Numbered from the stretch's first letter, positions 26,957 to 37,124 are shown. The stretch is DNA of 64,000 nucleotides from Nissabacter sp. SGAir0207 (GCF_005491205.1 NZ_CP028038.1:1-64000); one strand, 5' to 3'. Notes: generated from the sequence alone by a model not told the origin. Program-made: numbers and translations.

Positions 26957-28671
26957 TGCTGCGCCTGAACTAAAGCGCGATAATGCCCGTTTTCAAGTGC
27001 CATCAGCGTCGCATGATCGCCGCACTCCACACAGCGTCCCCGATCGACATAAGCGATTTGATCGGCAGCGCGTATGGTTGAGAGGCGGTGTGCGACAATC
27101 ACCACTGTCTTATCCGCCACCAGCGCATTAATCGCCTGCTGCACCTGATATTCCGATTCGCTATCGAGAGAGGACGTTGGTTCATCCAGCAACACCACTG
27201 GCGCATCTTTCAGAATGGCGCGCGCAATTGCCACCCGCTGCCTCTCCCCGCCGGATAACGCGCTGCCAGCCTCACCCACGCATGTGCTATAACCGTGCGG
27301 CAATTTTTCGATGACGTGATGAATATGCGCCTTACGTGCAGCGTTAATCACCTCTTCCTCTGATGCGTGCGGTTTACCCAGAGCAATATTATTGAACAGC
27401 GTATCATCCATCAGCCAAACGTCCTGAAACACCACCGAGATCTGCGCCAGCAGTTGCTCAGTTGAAATATGGCGCAACTCTGCGCCGCCCAGTTGAATAC
27501 TGCCCTGTTGCGGATCGGCAAAACGGCTCATCAATCGGGTCAGCGTCGTTTTCCCGCCGCCGGAAGGTCCGACTAATGCGGTCAGTGATTTCTCCGGGAT
27601 GCGCAGCGTCAAATCCTTGATTGCTGGCTGTATTTGCTGATGATAGTGGAACCCCAGATTTTGCAGTTCAATCGCAAAGTGTCCTGGCAGCTGCGCCGGC
27701 AGTTGCGTGGTCTGCTCAGCTTCCGCCAGTAGCGCATTCACCCGTACCAGGGCGGCGTCAGCCAGTTCAAACAGGCGAACCATAGCAAGTCCCAGTGTAA
27801 GTGGCTCAACCATTTGCGCGACCAGCACCGCCAGGCACAGCAACGAAGCCAGCGGCAGTTGCTGGCTGGCGCATAACCAGATCCCCAGCGCGATGGTTGC
27901 CACTAAGGTGAGCTGAATAATCAGTTGAGCCCTGCCGATAAGCCACGCTGTGCCGCCGGTCTGATGCTGCACCTGATGCTGATGAGTAAACACCTGACGT
28001 AAACATGGGGCCTGAGCGCCCGCTCGCCCGCTGGCGCGCAACATCGCCTGCCCCTGCACATATTCTACGATGGCGGCGCTGGCAGCGGCATCGGCTTCGT
28101 CAACGCGCTGAAAGTCCTGACTGGCTTCGCGCCGCACCCTCAGCATCATGGGTAATACCAGCAAACAGCCCGCCAGTAACAGCACACCTAAACGCCAGTC
28201 GAGCGTGAAAATCAGCAATAACAGCACCGCTGGCACCACCATTAGCTGAATCGCAAGCGTCGCCAGTGAGGAGAGTGCGGTGGCGGCAAAAGTCACGTTG
28301 TTACCAAGGATCGTCGCCAGATCGCCGCTTTTCCGCTGCGCCAGCCGCTCCAACGGCATAGCGCGCAACCGCTCAGCCAGACGCAGACGCAGCGCTTCAG
28401 TCACCCGATGCCAGTAGTCATACACAAACGCCATTTCACGCCAGCGCATAAAACCTTCCACAACCAGCAGGGCCGTGAGCACCAGAAGCCAGTTGACTAT
28501 CTCACCGATCGGTAGCGTGCCGGGTGAAAGCAGCAGGGAAAATAGCGGCAGCGTAATTATCCAGCCTGCCGCCTGTAAAATTGCCGCCGTCACGGCATAC
28601 AGCAGGGTCCTGCGAAAAGGTGCAGCGTAGTCGCCTGCAACCAGAATCATGTTGTGATATGTGCGAATCAT
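26941..28671 (-). CDS. ABC transporter half-transporter, siderophore-type (YbtQ/IrtB-like)
   Basis: 576 residues: six-helix exporter-fold membrane domain (residues about 15-300) fused to an ATPase domain with Walker A G-P-S-G-G-G-K-T, signature L-S-G-G-E-R-Q-R and Walker B V-V-L-L-D-E-P. It overlaps the preceding ABC gene by four bases, so the two probably form a heterodimer. In Yersinia YbtPQ and mycobacterial IrtAB such exporter-fold pairs import ferric siderophores. The neighbouring receptor supports the same role here. Direction of transport cannot be read from sequence alone. Confidence 0.82.
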   Translation of the reverse strand: MIRTYHNMILVAGDYAAPFRRTLLYAVTAAILQAAGWIITLPLFSLLLSPGTLPIGEIVNWLLVLTALLVVEGFMRWREMAFVYDYWHRVTEALRLRLAERLRAMPLERLAQRKSGDLATILGNNVTFAATALSSLATLAIQLMVVPAVLLLLIFTLDWRLGVLLLAGCLLVLPMMLRVRREASQDFQRVDEADAAASAAIVEYVQGQAMLRASGRAGAQAPCLRQVFTHQHQVQHQTGGTAWLIGRAQLIIQLTLVATIALGIWLCASQQLPLASLLCLAVLVAQMVEPLTLGLAMVRLFELADAALVRVNALLAEAEQTTQLPAQLPGHFAIELQNLGFHYHQQIQPAIKDLTLRIPEKSLTALVGPSGGGKTTLTRLMSRFADPQQGSIQLGGAELRHISTEQLLAQISVVFQDVWLMDDTLFNNIALGKPHASEEEVINAARKAHIHHVIEKLPHGYSTCVGEAGSALSGGERQRVAIARAILKDAPVVLLDEPTSSLDSESEYQVQQAINALVADKTVVIVAHRLSTIRAADQIAYVDRGRCVECGDHATLMALENGHYRALVQAQQGSEV

Positions 28672-30434
28672 GCCGTCACCTCACGCTGTAAGGTCCACTG
28701 GCTGGCAAGCTGATGGTGCTGCCACAGCTGGGCGTAATGCCCGTTTTGACTTAACAGCGCCGCATGACGGCCCTTTTCCACCACCTGGCCTTCATGCATC
28801 ACCACAATCACATCGGCTTCAACCACGTTCTGCAGGCGATGGGCGATGGTGATCACAATGCAGTTCGGTGATAACTGCGCCAGCGCCTGTTGGATGCGCC
28901 GCTCATTATGCGCATCCAGATATGACGTCGCTTCATCCATCACCAGAATCGGCGCATCGGTAAGCAACGCTCGCGCCAGGGTAACACGCTGGCGTTGACC
29001 GCCGGATAGCGTACTGCCGCGCTCGCCGATAGGCGTGTTAAGTCCCTGTGGCAACAGGGTGACAATCTCTGTTACCCCAGTTGCAGCCATCACACGCTGT
29101 AAAGCTGCCTCACTGGCCTCCGGCGCGGCCAGTCGCAGATTCTCCTCCAGCGTGCCGCTGATCAAAAACGGCTCCTGTAACACCAGCGCCATCTGCTGCA
29201 ACAGCACGTCACTGCGCATCTGGCGGATATCGCAGCTGCCCAGCGTAATCTCGCCGTCAGTAACATCGTAAAAGCGCGGGATCAACCGTGCCAGCGTCGA
29301 TTTCCCCGATCCAGAGGCACCGACAATGGCGCAATGTGTGCCGGGCGTCAGCGTTAAGGTAACATCCCGCAAGGCGGGCCGTGACAGGCCGGGGTAGCTA
29401 AAGCTGACATGTTTAAGACTCAGCGTGTGGCCCTCAGGCATCCGCGGTTGCAGTGGCTCGGGTAATATCGGCTGTGCCAGCACGTCGCTGATACGTCGCG
29501 AGGCGGCTCCGGCATCATTCAGATAGTTCGCCAGATGCACCAACGGTTCCAGCGCCTTAACCGGCAAAGTCCCCACCATCAAGGCGAGCAACCATTGCGC
29601 CAGCGTAATCTGCCCCGTTGCATACAACGCCAGCCCCGCCACCATCAACACTGTGGCGGTGGGCAACGCGGCACCCACCAGACGGTTGATTTTCCACGGC
29701 AGTTTACTGCCTGCCATCCAGGCCTCCACTGCCTGCGTGAACTGCTGTAGCCGCGCGCTAAAGCGCTGCCAGCCTGCCGCACCGTTATCAAACGTGCGCA
29801 TCACCGCCATGCCCTGCACCAGCTCAATCACCCCGGCATTCACCGCTTCACTGGCTTCATTGTAACGCGCACGCTGCTGCGGATTTTCCCGCGCCATCAG
29901 CGCCATACAGACGAGGCTGATCGGCAGTAACAGCAGCGCCACCAGCGCCAACCGCCACTGCACTACGGCTAACAGCAGCAGCGCCGCGAGCGGCTGGCTG
30001 AGGCTGGCACCGACAAACGGCACCGCGTCAGCGACGGCGATATGCAGCGCTTTCACATCATCCTGGATGATTTTTCGCAGTCGCCCGCTGCCCCAACTCT
30101 GCACCACGCCGAGCGGTACGCGGCTCAGATGTTCTACCAGTTGCTCACGCAGCGCTTCCTCCAACTGGTAGCTCGCCTCATGCGCCCGCTCTTCCGCCTG
30201 GAGACGCAGATAAAATGCCAGCGTAATTGCCAGCGCGCTGCCCCCCAGCGCGATGATGGTTGAGGACAAGAGCTGCGATGTGTGCAGCAACGGCGTGATC
30301 GCCCATGCCAGCAGCGCCATGCCGCTGACATTCAGCAATCCTGCGACGACGCCACAGCCAAGGGCCAGACGCAGCGCGCGTGCCACCTGCGGCACGCGCG
30401 CAACTAACTGACCAGGTTCACCCAGTAGTTTCAT
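28668..30434 (-). CDS. ABC transporter half-transporter, siderophore-type (YbtP/IrtA-like)
   Basis: 588 residues with the same architecture as its partner: exporter-fold membrane domain then ATPase domain with Walker A G-A-S-G-S-G-K-S-T, signature L-S-G-G-Q-R-Q-R and Walker B I-L-V-M-D-E-A. The start is 58 bases downstream of the fused peptide-type ABC gene, so it can be in the same transcript. Lacks the extra N-terminal siderophore-interacting domain of mycobacterial IrtA. Probable heterodimer with the following gene product. Confidence 0.82.
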   Translation of the reverse strand: MKLLGEPGQLVARVPQVARALRLALGCGVVAGLLNVSGMALLAWAITPLLHTSQLLSSTIIALGGSALAITLAFYLRLQAEERAHEASYQLEEALREQLVEHLSRVPLGVVQSWGSGRLRKIIQDDVKALHIAVADAVPFVGASLSQPLAALLLLAVVQWRLALVALLLLPISLVCMALMARENPQQRARYNEASEAVNAGVIELVQGMAVMRTFDNGAAGWQRFSARLQQFTQAVEAWMAGSKLPWKINRLVGAALPTATVLMVAGLALYATGQITLAQWLLALMVGTLPVKALEPLVHLANYLNDAGAASRRISDVLAQPILPEPLQPRMPEGHTLSLKHVSFSYPGLSRPALRDVTLTLTPGTHCAIVGASGSGKSTLARLIPRFYDVTDGEITLGSCDIRQMRSDVLLQQMALVLQEPFLISGTLEENLRLAAPEASEAALQRVMAATGVTEIVTLLPQGLNTPIGERGSTLSGGQRQRVTLARALLTDAPILVMDEATSYLDAHNERRIQQALAQLSPNCIVITIAHRLQNVVEADVIVVMHEGQVVEKGRHAALLSQNGHYAQLWQHHQLASQWTLQREVTA

Positions 30435-30492
30435 TTCAGTCCCTTATTCACTAGATGTTTTACGGCCTGTGTATTTGGTGTATCAATGCAAG

Positions 30493-32907
30493 TCAAATTG
30501 ATGGAGGAGAGCATTGCGGTGCGTCCATTGTAAGTTTTGTTGCTGAAACTAACTGTTGCGTGACCTTGTGCGCGGGCCGCTCCAGCAGCTGAAAAACGGG
30601 CCCCTGCTCTACCACCTTTCCGTGATCAATGACCATCAATGTGCCGCCTAGCTGTGCGGGAAGAGTCAGGTCATGGGTGACGATGAGTAAGGCAATACCC
30701 CGTTCGCGCTGCAAACGTCGCAAGAGTTTGATCAGTTCAAGACGCGTGGGACCATCTACCGCGCTGGTGACTTCATCGCATAACAAAATATCAGGTCGAA
30801 CGATCAGCGCGCGTGCCAACGCGACTCGTTGCTGTTGCCCACCGGAAAGTGTGCTGATTGTCCGCGAGAGAAGATGCGTTTCAAGACCGACCTGCCGTAG
30901 TACTTCATGAAGCCGTTGCTCTCGCTGTTCTACAGTTAGTTTCGGGACATTAAGACGTAGCGGTCTGAGCAGTAACGCGCGTACACGATAAAAAGGATTT
31001 AACGCACTGGCGGGATTTTGCGCAACATATTGCATCTTTGATTTCTGCACGCGGCTGCGCTGGTGAATGTTCAAAGGCAACGCGGCGTCATGCAGGGTTA
31101 ACACGCCGCTGGCGGCGGGTTGCAAACCCGCTATTGCGCACAACAAGGTGGTTTTACCTCCGCCGGAACGGCCAGCAATGCTGAGTGTCTCACCCCGCCC
31201 TAGCGAAAAATGCAGCGGCATGAGTGTCAATTTGCCTGCGAAGCTAACACTGACCTTGCTGCCTGACAGCAGAGGGCCAGTACCCGATTTCTCCGTCTGG
31301 TTAAGTATTCGTGGCTGCCACGCTTCAAGTAACCTTTGCCCTGCAGGTGTGCGGGGAGCTTGTAAAAACGTCTGAGTCTGTTGCTGTTCGATCGCTTCTC
31401 CCTGCGACATGACCACGATCCGATCCGCTATCTGGCTGGCCTGGGGTAAATCATGGGCGATAAACAGTACGCTCATACTATGCGCCCGCGCCGTGGAGGC
31501 AATCCAGCGCAGCAGCGCTTGTGTGCTGACGCTATCCAGTGCGCTGGTGGGTTCATCCATCAGCAATAAGGCTGGGTAGCCGAGCATCGCGGCCACCACC
31601 ATGACGCGCTGGCGCTGTCCACCTGAGATCTGATGAGGATAGCGCTGTAAAAATTCCTCACCATCAGGTAATCCCAGCTCTTTAAAATGAGCGGCCACCT
31701 GTTGTTTACGCTGTTGCGCGGGTAGTCCGCGCCGCGCCGCCATAATGCGCAGGTAAGTCTCGATCGTTTGTGAAGGCATCATGCTCAGACGCGGATCCTG
31801 CGGCACGAACCCTGTTTTCTGTGACCTCAACTGTCTCAGTGCGCGATCGTGCAATGAAAACAACGCACGACCTGCGAGCCTGACATCGCCTTCTATGCCT
31901 GCCGCTGTCGCTGGAAAATGTCCCAGTGCAGCACGCAGTAACGTGCTCTTACCGCTGCCTGATGCCCCCACCAGTGCAACGATTTCGCCGGTTTTAACCT
32001 GAAGTGAAAGTGAGTTAATCAACGTCTGCTTGGGCAACTTCAAACTAAAATGTTTGATCTCCAGCGCCATACTGACATCGCCAGTGGCGTCAGAGAGCGA
32101 TGAGACTGGCAGCTTTTTTTTCCTGCGCGAAGGGGTATAAAGCCCATCCAGACTCAGGTTGAGTGGAATAAGGAGTAACAATATTGCGGCGATGGGCGCC
32201 AGCGTTGCCCAGGGTTGAAACGACAATCCCTGACGGTTTTCCATGATCATCAGGCCCCAGTCTGCCTCGGGCTGTTGTGCGGCCAGCCCGAGAAAACTGG
32301 CCGTCGCCAATATAAAGATAGCGGCCAGCAGACGAATGCCAATATCGGCACTAAACAAGGGCAACAGATTCGGCGCGATCTCCCGGAGGATAATCGACAT
32401 TAATGATTCACCGCGACAGCGCGCCATATCGACGTAATCCTGCTGCAACTGCTGCAGTGTCGCCGCGCGAACTAGACGGAAGATATCGGGAAACATCACC
32501 AAGATTGCGGCTATCACCGCCGCCAGATAACCTCGCCCACTGACTGTCACCACCAGCGTTAGCAACAACAATCCCGGAACACTCAGTAAGACATCCGCGA
32601 TAACGATCAGCACGCGATCAAGCCAACGTCCCTGAAGTGCGGCTATCATTCCCAGCAAACCGCCGGCTAACCACGCAAGGAGTACGCTTGAACAGGCCAG
32701 CACCATCAGCTGCTGGCCCCCGCTCATTAAGCGACTGAAAACATCTGCCCCGAGATAATCTGTACCCATCCAGTCGGTTGGGTTGGGCGGTGCAAAGGGC
32801 ATATCGCGGATTTCGTCGATTGCATACGGCGCAAGCCAGGGTCCCACAACGCTAAGGAGTGCCATGAGCAGAAACAAGCCAATACCGACATATTGTTTTT
32901 TGCTCAT
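30493..32907 (-). CDS. Fused ABC importer: DppC-like permease plus two DppD/DppF-like ATPases
   Basis: About 804 residues with three parts that are normally separate proteins. Residues 1-270 are a DppC/OppC-type permease with the EAA-like loop (M-A-R-C-R-G-E-S). The first ATPase has Walker A G-A-S-G-S-G-K-S-T near 320, signature I-S-G-G-Q-R-Q-R and Walker B L-L-L-M-D-E-P. The second has Walker A G-R-S-G-G-G-K-T-T near 600, signature L-S-G-G-Q-Q-Q-R and Walker B L-L-C-D-E-V with V where P is usual. I chose ATG 32907, which shares one base with the previous stop and follows GGAAAG. Partner permease and binding protein are encoded upstream. Likely imports a peptide-like or metallophore substrate. 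Confidence 0.85.
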   Translation of the reverse strand: MSKKQYVGIGLFLLMALLSVVGPWLAPYAIDEIRDMPFAPPNPTDWMGTDYLGADVFSRLMSGGQQLMVLACSSVLLAWLAGGLLGMIAALQGRWLDRVLIVIADVLLSVPGLLLLTLVVTVSGRGYLAAVIAAILVMFPDIFRLVRAATLQQLQQDYVDMARCRGESLMSIILREIAPNLLPLFSADIGIRLLAAIFILATASFLGLAAQQPEADWGLMIMENRQGLSFQPWATLAPIAAILLLLIPLNLSLDGLYTPSRRKKKLPVSSLSDATGDVSMALEIKHFSLKLPKQTLINSLSLQVKTGEIVALVGASGSGKSTLLRAALGHFPATAAGIEGDVRLAGRALFSLHDRALRQLRSQKTGFVPQDPRLSMMPSQTIETYLRIMAARRGLPAQQRKQQVAAHFKELGLPDGEEFLQRYPHQISGGQRQRVMVVAAMLGYPALLLMDEPTSALDSVSTQALLRWIASTARAHSMSVLFIAHDLPQASQIADRIVVMSQGEAIEQQQTQTFLQAPRTPAGQRLLEAWQPRILNQTEKSGTGPLLSGSKVSVSFAGKLTLMPLHFSLGRGETLSIAGRSGGGKTTLLCAIAGLQPAASGVLTLHDAALPLNIHQRSRVQKSKMQYVAQNPASALNPFYRVRALLLRPLRLNVPKLTVEQREQRLHEVLRQVGLETHLLSRTISTLSGGQQQRVALARALIVRPDILLCDEVTSAVDGPTRLELIKLLRRLQRERGIALLIVTHDLTLPAQLGGTLMVIDHGKVVEQGPVFQLLERPAHKVTQQLVSATKLTMDAPQCSPPSI

Positions 32908-33872
32908 CAATGCTTTCCTTGCCCGGCCGCTGGGTTGAGCAGCGCCGTCAGACTATCAGCCAGTAGGTTCAGGAGCACCGTCAGCGTACAAATCACCATT
33001 GCAATGCCCATCACCACTGGTGTATCGCGTGACAAGGTGGCATTAAGCAATGCCGCCGCCAACCCAGGCCAGCCAAACAGCGTCTCGGCAATCAAGGCGC
33101 CGCCAAACAGATAGGCGATGTAGCGTGCCAGGACAGGCAAACTGTGCCCTAGCGCATCCGGCAGGACCCAGTGCAATACCACTCGCGCCTCAGCCACACC
33201 ATTCAGGCGGGCGCATTCGCAGGCAACAGACTGTGAGGCACGGAGCACTCCGAGACGGATGAGCTTGATATTTTGCGCCAGCGAAACGCTAAGCAGGGTC
33301 AGAACGGGCAAAGTAAATAGCGCCCACTGTGACCAAAGCGATTGGGTTGGTACAACGAGCGATAACGCGGGCAACCAGTGCAGCGTCAATGCAAATACCA
33401 TGACCAGCAGCGTGCCGGTGACGAATTCAGGAAGCGCCACTAACCCGAGAGACAGCAGGCTAATCAGCCTGTCTGCAACACTGCCGGGGTGAAGCCCGCA
33501 ATACACGCCTACAGTCACCGCTATCACCACCAGCAATACGCTGGCAGTGGCACCCAAAGCCAGCGAAAATCGCCCGCGTTCCCACAGCAGTTGACTGACC
33601 GAGCGACCATTTATATAACTGGTTCCCCAGTCGCCCCGCAGCACGCCATTCACCCAGTACAGATAACGCGTGGTAAGAGGTTTATCCAGCCCGAGTTGCG
33701 TGCGTAGTGTCTTCACCTGTTCAAGATTGCCGTTGCCAGCAAGGCGCTGAGTCGCGGCATCGCCCTTAACCAGCGACACTGCGCTAAAAATAATGACCGA
33801 GAGCAGCCATAGCGTGAACAGCGCTTGTCCAGCGCGCAACAGCATCCGTGTCACGGTAACCCTGAGTATCAT
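32907..33872 (-). CDS. DppB-like ABC permease
   Basis: About 321 residues with six predicted membrane helices (first near residues 10-30) and the DppB/OppB pattern (A-C-E-C-A-R-L-N-G loop). ATG 33872 overlaps the binding-protein stop as ATGA; a GTG 15 bases upstream is less likely. Its stop touches the start of the fused gene. Should pair with the DppC-like part of the fusion to form the membrane channel. Confidence 0.85.
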   Translation of the reverse strand: MILRVTVTRMLLRAGQALFTLWLLSVIIFSAVSLVKGDAATQRLAGNGNLEQVKTLRTQLGLDKPLTTRYLYWVNGVLRGDWGTSYINGRSVSQLLWERGRFSLALGATASVLLVVIAVTVGVYCGLHPGSVADRLISLLSLGLVALPEFVTGTLLVMVFALTLHWLPALSLVVPTQSLWSQWALFTLPVLTLLSVSLAQNIKLIRLGVLRASQSVACECARLNGVAEARVVLHWVLPDALGHSLPVLARYIAYLFGGALIAETLFGWPGLAAALLNATLSRDTPVVMGIAMVICTLTVLLNLLADSLTALLNPAAGQGKH

Positions 33873-35413
33873 GCTGGACGTATCCACGCATCACGTAACA
33901 GGGGATAATCGAAGAATCCAGCAGCTCTGATACCAAACACCTGCGACGAAGACGCGGCGATGGAGGGAATGCGCGCAAAAATGGCATCCCCGCCCTGTTG
34001 CCACAAGTAGTGCTGAACGTCCGCCACACGCTGGCGTAACGCATCACCGCGAGCTGCCTGCATAGCGTTCATCAGAGCATCAAGCTGCGGTGTAGCGGGA
34101 CCGGTAAATGACCAGGGAGCTGATGAGCCATAGTAGAACGGCAGCGCAACGGGTAAAGGCATCGGACGATAAAGATTGGTTTGTAAGGGCGTGTTGAGTA
34201 GCAGGTTAAAGTCACTGTAGTAATCCGCAGCAGGTACACGGTCCAGCTTAAGATCAAAGTCCGCTGCTTTTGCCTGGCGCAATAGCAGCGTGGCGCTTTC
34301 CGCAGTGCCGTATTCATAATCGCTGGTGCGAATCGCCGTGTTAACCGATTTGAGCCCCGCCTTTTGCAACAGTGAATGGGCACGTTCAGGATCGTAGGCA
34401 CGTACGGGCAAATCGGCCGCGAACCAGGGTTGACCAGCACCCAGCGCATCATTAGCCACTTCGCCTAATCCCATGGTCACAGCCCGCACCATCATGTCGC
34501 GGTCAATGCCGTATTTCAGCGCTTCCACCACCTCAGGCTGATTAAACGGGGCTTTGCTGAGATTCATACTCAACGCCAGATTGCTCATTTCCGCTTTTGA
34601 CGAATGCCAGAGTTTGATGGACGGATTGCCCTGTTCTGCTCTGGCCGTTAACAGCGCCATGCCGCCAGCATAGTCGAACTGCCCCGCCTTCAGACCATTC
34701 AGGCGTGCAGCCGTATCGCTAACAGCGAAGAGCTGAATTTCATCCAGCCAGGGTCCGCCATGTTCTGCGTCCCAATAATCGCGGCGTGCCTGCAAGACAC
34801 TTTTATCCTGTGTCCAGGATTTTAATGTGTAGGGGCCGCTACCAATGGCTGACGTAAAATCTTGCGTATTTTCTGGAAAAATAAACACAGACTGAGCCAG
34901 TAATAAATCGAAGGACCCTACTGGTTTATGCAACTGCAACGTCAGGGTGTAATCATCCTCGATCCGGGACGAAGCGAGATCCAGCGGTTTAAGCCAGCCG
35001 CTTTGGCTGCCGGGCTGACTCATCCAGGTACGCAGACTAAACATCACATCTTTAGCGGTGAGTTTTCGTCCATCACTAAAGGTGACACCCTGCCGCAGTT
35101 TTATCGTCCAACGGGTGGCGTCACTGTTGGTATCGGCAGACTCCATCAGGCGCCAGACGATACGTTCATTATCTATCTCCGCTAATGAATCCCACACTAA
35201 ACGTGCGCGTACATAGTCAATATTGCTGTTGGTCGATCGCAGTACATGGGTGGAATCATTGCTGGAACCCGCGAAGGCTGCTCGCAATATTCCGCCTCTT
35301 TTCGGCCGAAGTTCCTTAGCCCAGGATGGCATGAAAAAACCGCTACTTAACGCAACACCCGCGCCAATTCCTATTGTTTTTATCAGTTTTCTTCTGGTTA
35401 AACCCTGGTGCAT
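33869..35413 (-). CDS. Solute-binding protein family 5 with Tat-type signal
   Basis: 514-residue periplasmic binding protein of the peptide/nickel/opine class. The N-terminus T-R-R-K-L-I-K followed by a hydrophobic stretch and A-K-E-L looks like a twin-arginine signal, so it may be exported folded. Family segments F-S-D-G-R-K-L-T-A-K-D-V and G-S-G-P-Y-T-L-K are present. GAGGTG precedes the ATG. First gene of the ABC operon. The substrate is not known; context suggests an iron or metal chelate rather than nutritional peptides. Confidence 0.85.
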   Translation of the reverse strand: MHQGLTRRKLIKTIGIGAGVALSSGFFMPSWAKELRPKRGGILRAAFAGSSNDSTHVLRSTNSNIDYVRARLVWDSLAEIDNERIVWRLMESADTNSDATRWTIKLRQGVTFSDGRKLTAKDVMFSLRTWMSQPGSQSGWLKPLDLASSRIEDDYTLTLQLHKPVGSFDLLLAQSVFIFPENTQDFTSAIGSGPYTLKSWTQDKSVLQARRDYWDAEHGGPWLDEIQLFAVSDTAARLNGLKAGQFDYAGGMALLTARAEQGNPSIKLWHSSKAEMSNLALSMNLSKAPFNQPEVVEALKYGIDRDMMVRAVTMGLGEVANDALGAGQPWFAADLPVRAYDPERAHSLLQKAGLKSVNTAIRTSDYEYGTAESATLLLRQAKAADFDLKLDRVPAADYYSDFNLLLNTPLQTNLYRPMPLPVALPFYYGSSAPWSFTGPATPQLDALMNAMQAARGDALRQRVADVQHYLWQQGGDAIFARIPSIAASSSQVFGIRAAGFFDYPLLRDAWIRPA

Positions 35414-35470
35414 TCGCTCACCTCTCCCTCAACGAAATCCTTGAAATCCTGCTTCATTATCGATCCATGC

Positions 35471-35484
35471 ATATGTTATAACAT
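35471..35484. promoter_or_regulatory. Shared palindromic operator candidate, ABC operon promoter
   Basis: ATATGTTATAACAT, containing the perfect 12-bp palindrome ATGTTATAACAT at 35473-35484. Identical to the sequence upstream of the receptor gene. It lies 58 bases upstream of the binding-protein start codon and 20 bases from a Fur box. Confidence 0.55.
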
Positions 35485-35504
35485 TACACTTCTATCAATA
35501 CTAT

Positions 35505-35519
35505 TGATAATCATTCTCA
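35505..35519. promoter_or_regulatory. Fur box
   Basis: TGATAATCATTCTCA matches 14 of 15 bases of the 7-1-7 Fur consensus TGATAATNATTATCA. It lies between the divergent binding-protein gene and decayed receptor gene, so it could have repressed both when iron is plentiful. Confidence 0.7.
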
Positions 35520-35568
35520 AAATAAACATTGAGAAAACCTTTTGATTGTTATCGTGCAGAGGATTGCT

Positions 35569-36810
35569 ATGGAACGCATCACGACATATTCGGCAGGAAA
35601 AAATCACACAACGCGCCGCAACGGGCCTTTCACTTGCAGTATGTTACCTCGTGCTGCAAAGTGCCTGGGCACAGCAAAATAATTCAACGTTGACCGTGAT
35701 AGCACAAAGCCAGCAATAACATGGCAGTAAGTTGTGTGCGGTGGAAAGCAGCAGCGCTACCAAAACCGCCACTCCGCCAGTGGAGACGCTGCAGTCTGTT
35801 TCTGTCATCACCCGGCTGCAAAGGGATGATCAAAACACGCGAAGCCTGAACCAAGCGCTGCGCTACACGCCAGGTGTGGCTGCGGAGCAGTGGGGGGCAC
35901 CGCCTTTGATCAGTTCACTATTCGTGGGTTTAACTACGGTGATACGGGGTATTCCAATGTATTACAGAACGGTCAGCGCAATACCAATGGCCTGCTGTTT
36001 GGTGTGCAACAGGTTGATCCTTTACTGCAGGAACAAGTCGATGTGTTACGTGGTACCGCTTCTGTTATCTTTGATCTTTCCAATCCTGGCGGTGTGGTCG
36101 CTTTAATCAGCAAGTTGCCCACGCACGCGACTATTCGTCATATCTAAGTAGAGGGTGGTACCGATAATTATGGTCGGATTGAACTGGATTACGGTGGCGC
36201 AATCAATGAAATCAGCAGCGTGTTTTATCGTGTCGTTGCAGCAGGTCATCTGGCAGATGGCATTCAGCAAGGAACTAAACTGCTGCCCCCTCCATCACGT
36301 TCAATCTTGGATGACAACAACGGCCTGACGCTCAATTCCTGTTTCCAGTACGGCCCTAATCTTAGTGCCATCACCTCATAGCCATCTTATGGACGGTATT
36401 AACCAATCCAAACGGCAAACTGCCGCTGGATGCCAATCCCGGTGAGCCAAACCACAATACCTTCAGCCGCAGACAATCGTCGGTCGGTTACAGCTATATC
36501 CATAGCTTTAACGAAGATTGGTTAACGCTGTTAAAGGGCCGCGATTTCGGCGAAACTTCCAAATATGATGCGGTGATGATGTCGACACTCAATGGCGATA
36601 TGCATACCACCAGCCGTAACACTGCCGTATCCGATGAGCATTTCAGCTCGCTTAACTTTGACAACCAGATCCATGATTTCCTCGATACGGGTTCAATAAG
36701 TTATGAACTGCTGACGGAAGTCAGTGTTGAACACATGCTTGGCCACACTAATTACGGTAGCGGAAGCGTCTCATCACTGGATATCTATCATCCCACTTAG
36801 ATTGTGGCCG
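35569..36810 (+). pseudogene. Decayed TonB-dependent receptor
   Basis: A start with good ribosome binding site (AGAGGATTGCT then ATG at 35569) leads into a frame that breaks after about 38 codons. Another frame continues the signal peptide (L-Q-S-A-W-A) and TonB box (S-T-L-T-V-I-A), then stops. Later pieces match the intact receptor at 24.5-26.7 kb: Q-S-V-S-V-I-T-R, R-Y-T-P-G-V-A-A-E-Q-W-G and I-R-G-F-N-Y-G. More distal pieces are S-D-E-H-F-S-S-L-N-F-D-N-Q and G-H-T-N-Y. At least four frame breaks or stops are present and the barrel half is unrecognisable beyond about 36.8 kb. It is an old paralogue, not a recent copy. Confidence 0.85.
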
Positions 36811-37124
36811 AGTTCGATCCTACCTCTTGGTGGCCGATTACCGCATTGCCGTACGCCGAATTATCAACCCACCCAAATTGTAACCGCCGTGGCCATATTG
36901 CCATCTCCGCTTTATCACTCTTCAATGCACGGTAAAATACGCCCGCCCCGCGCTCCTGTCCTAATCACCATAATCCAGATATTTCAGCCTGATTTTTATG
37001 ACAGAGATTTGGGTGGCCCTCCAGGATGTTCGGGCCAAATAAAATGTCACCTTTTGCTCTATATCCGCCAATCGCTGCCCATCAGCCCTTGATAACCAGT
37101 TACCCTCAATTATATTTGCTCGCA

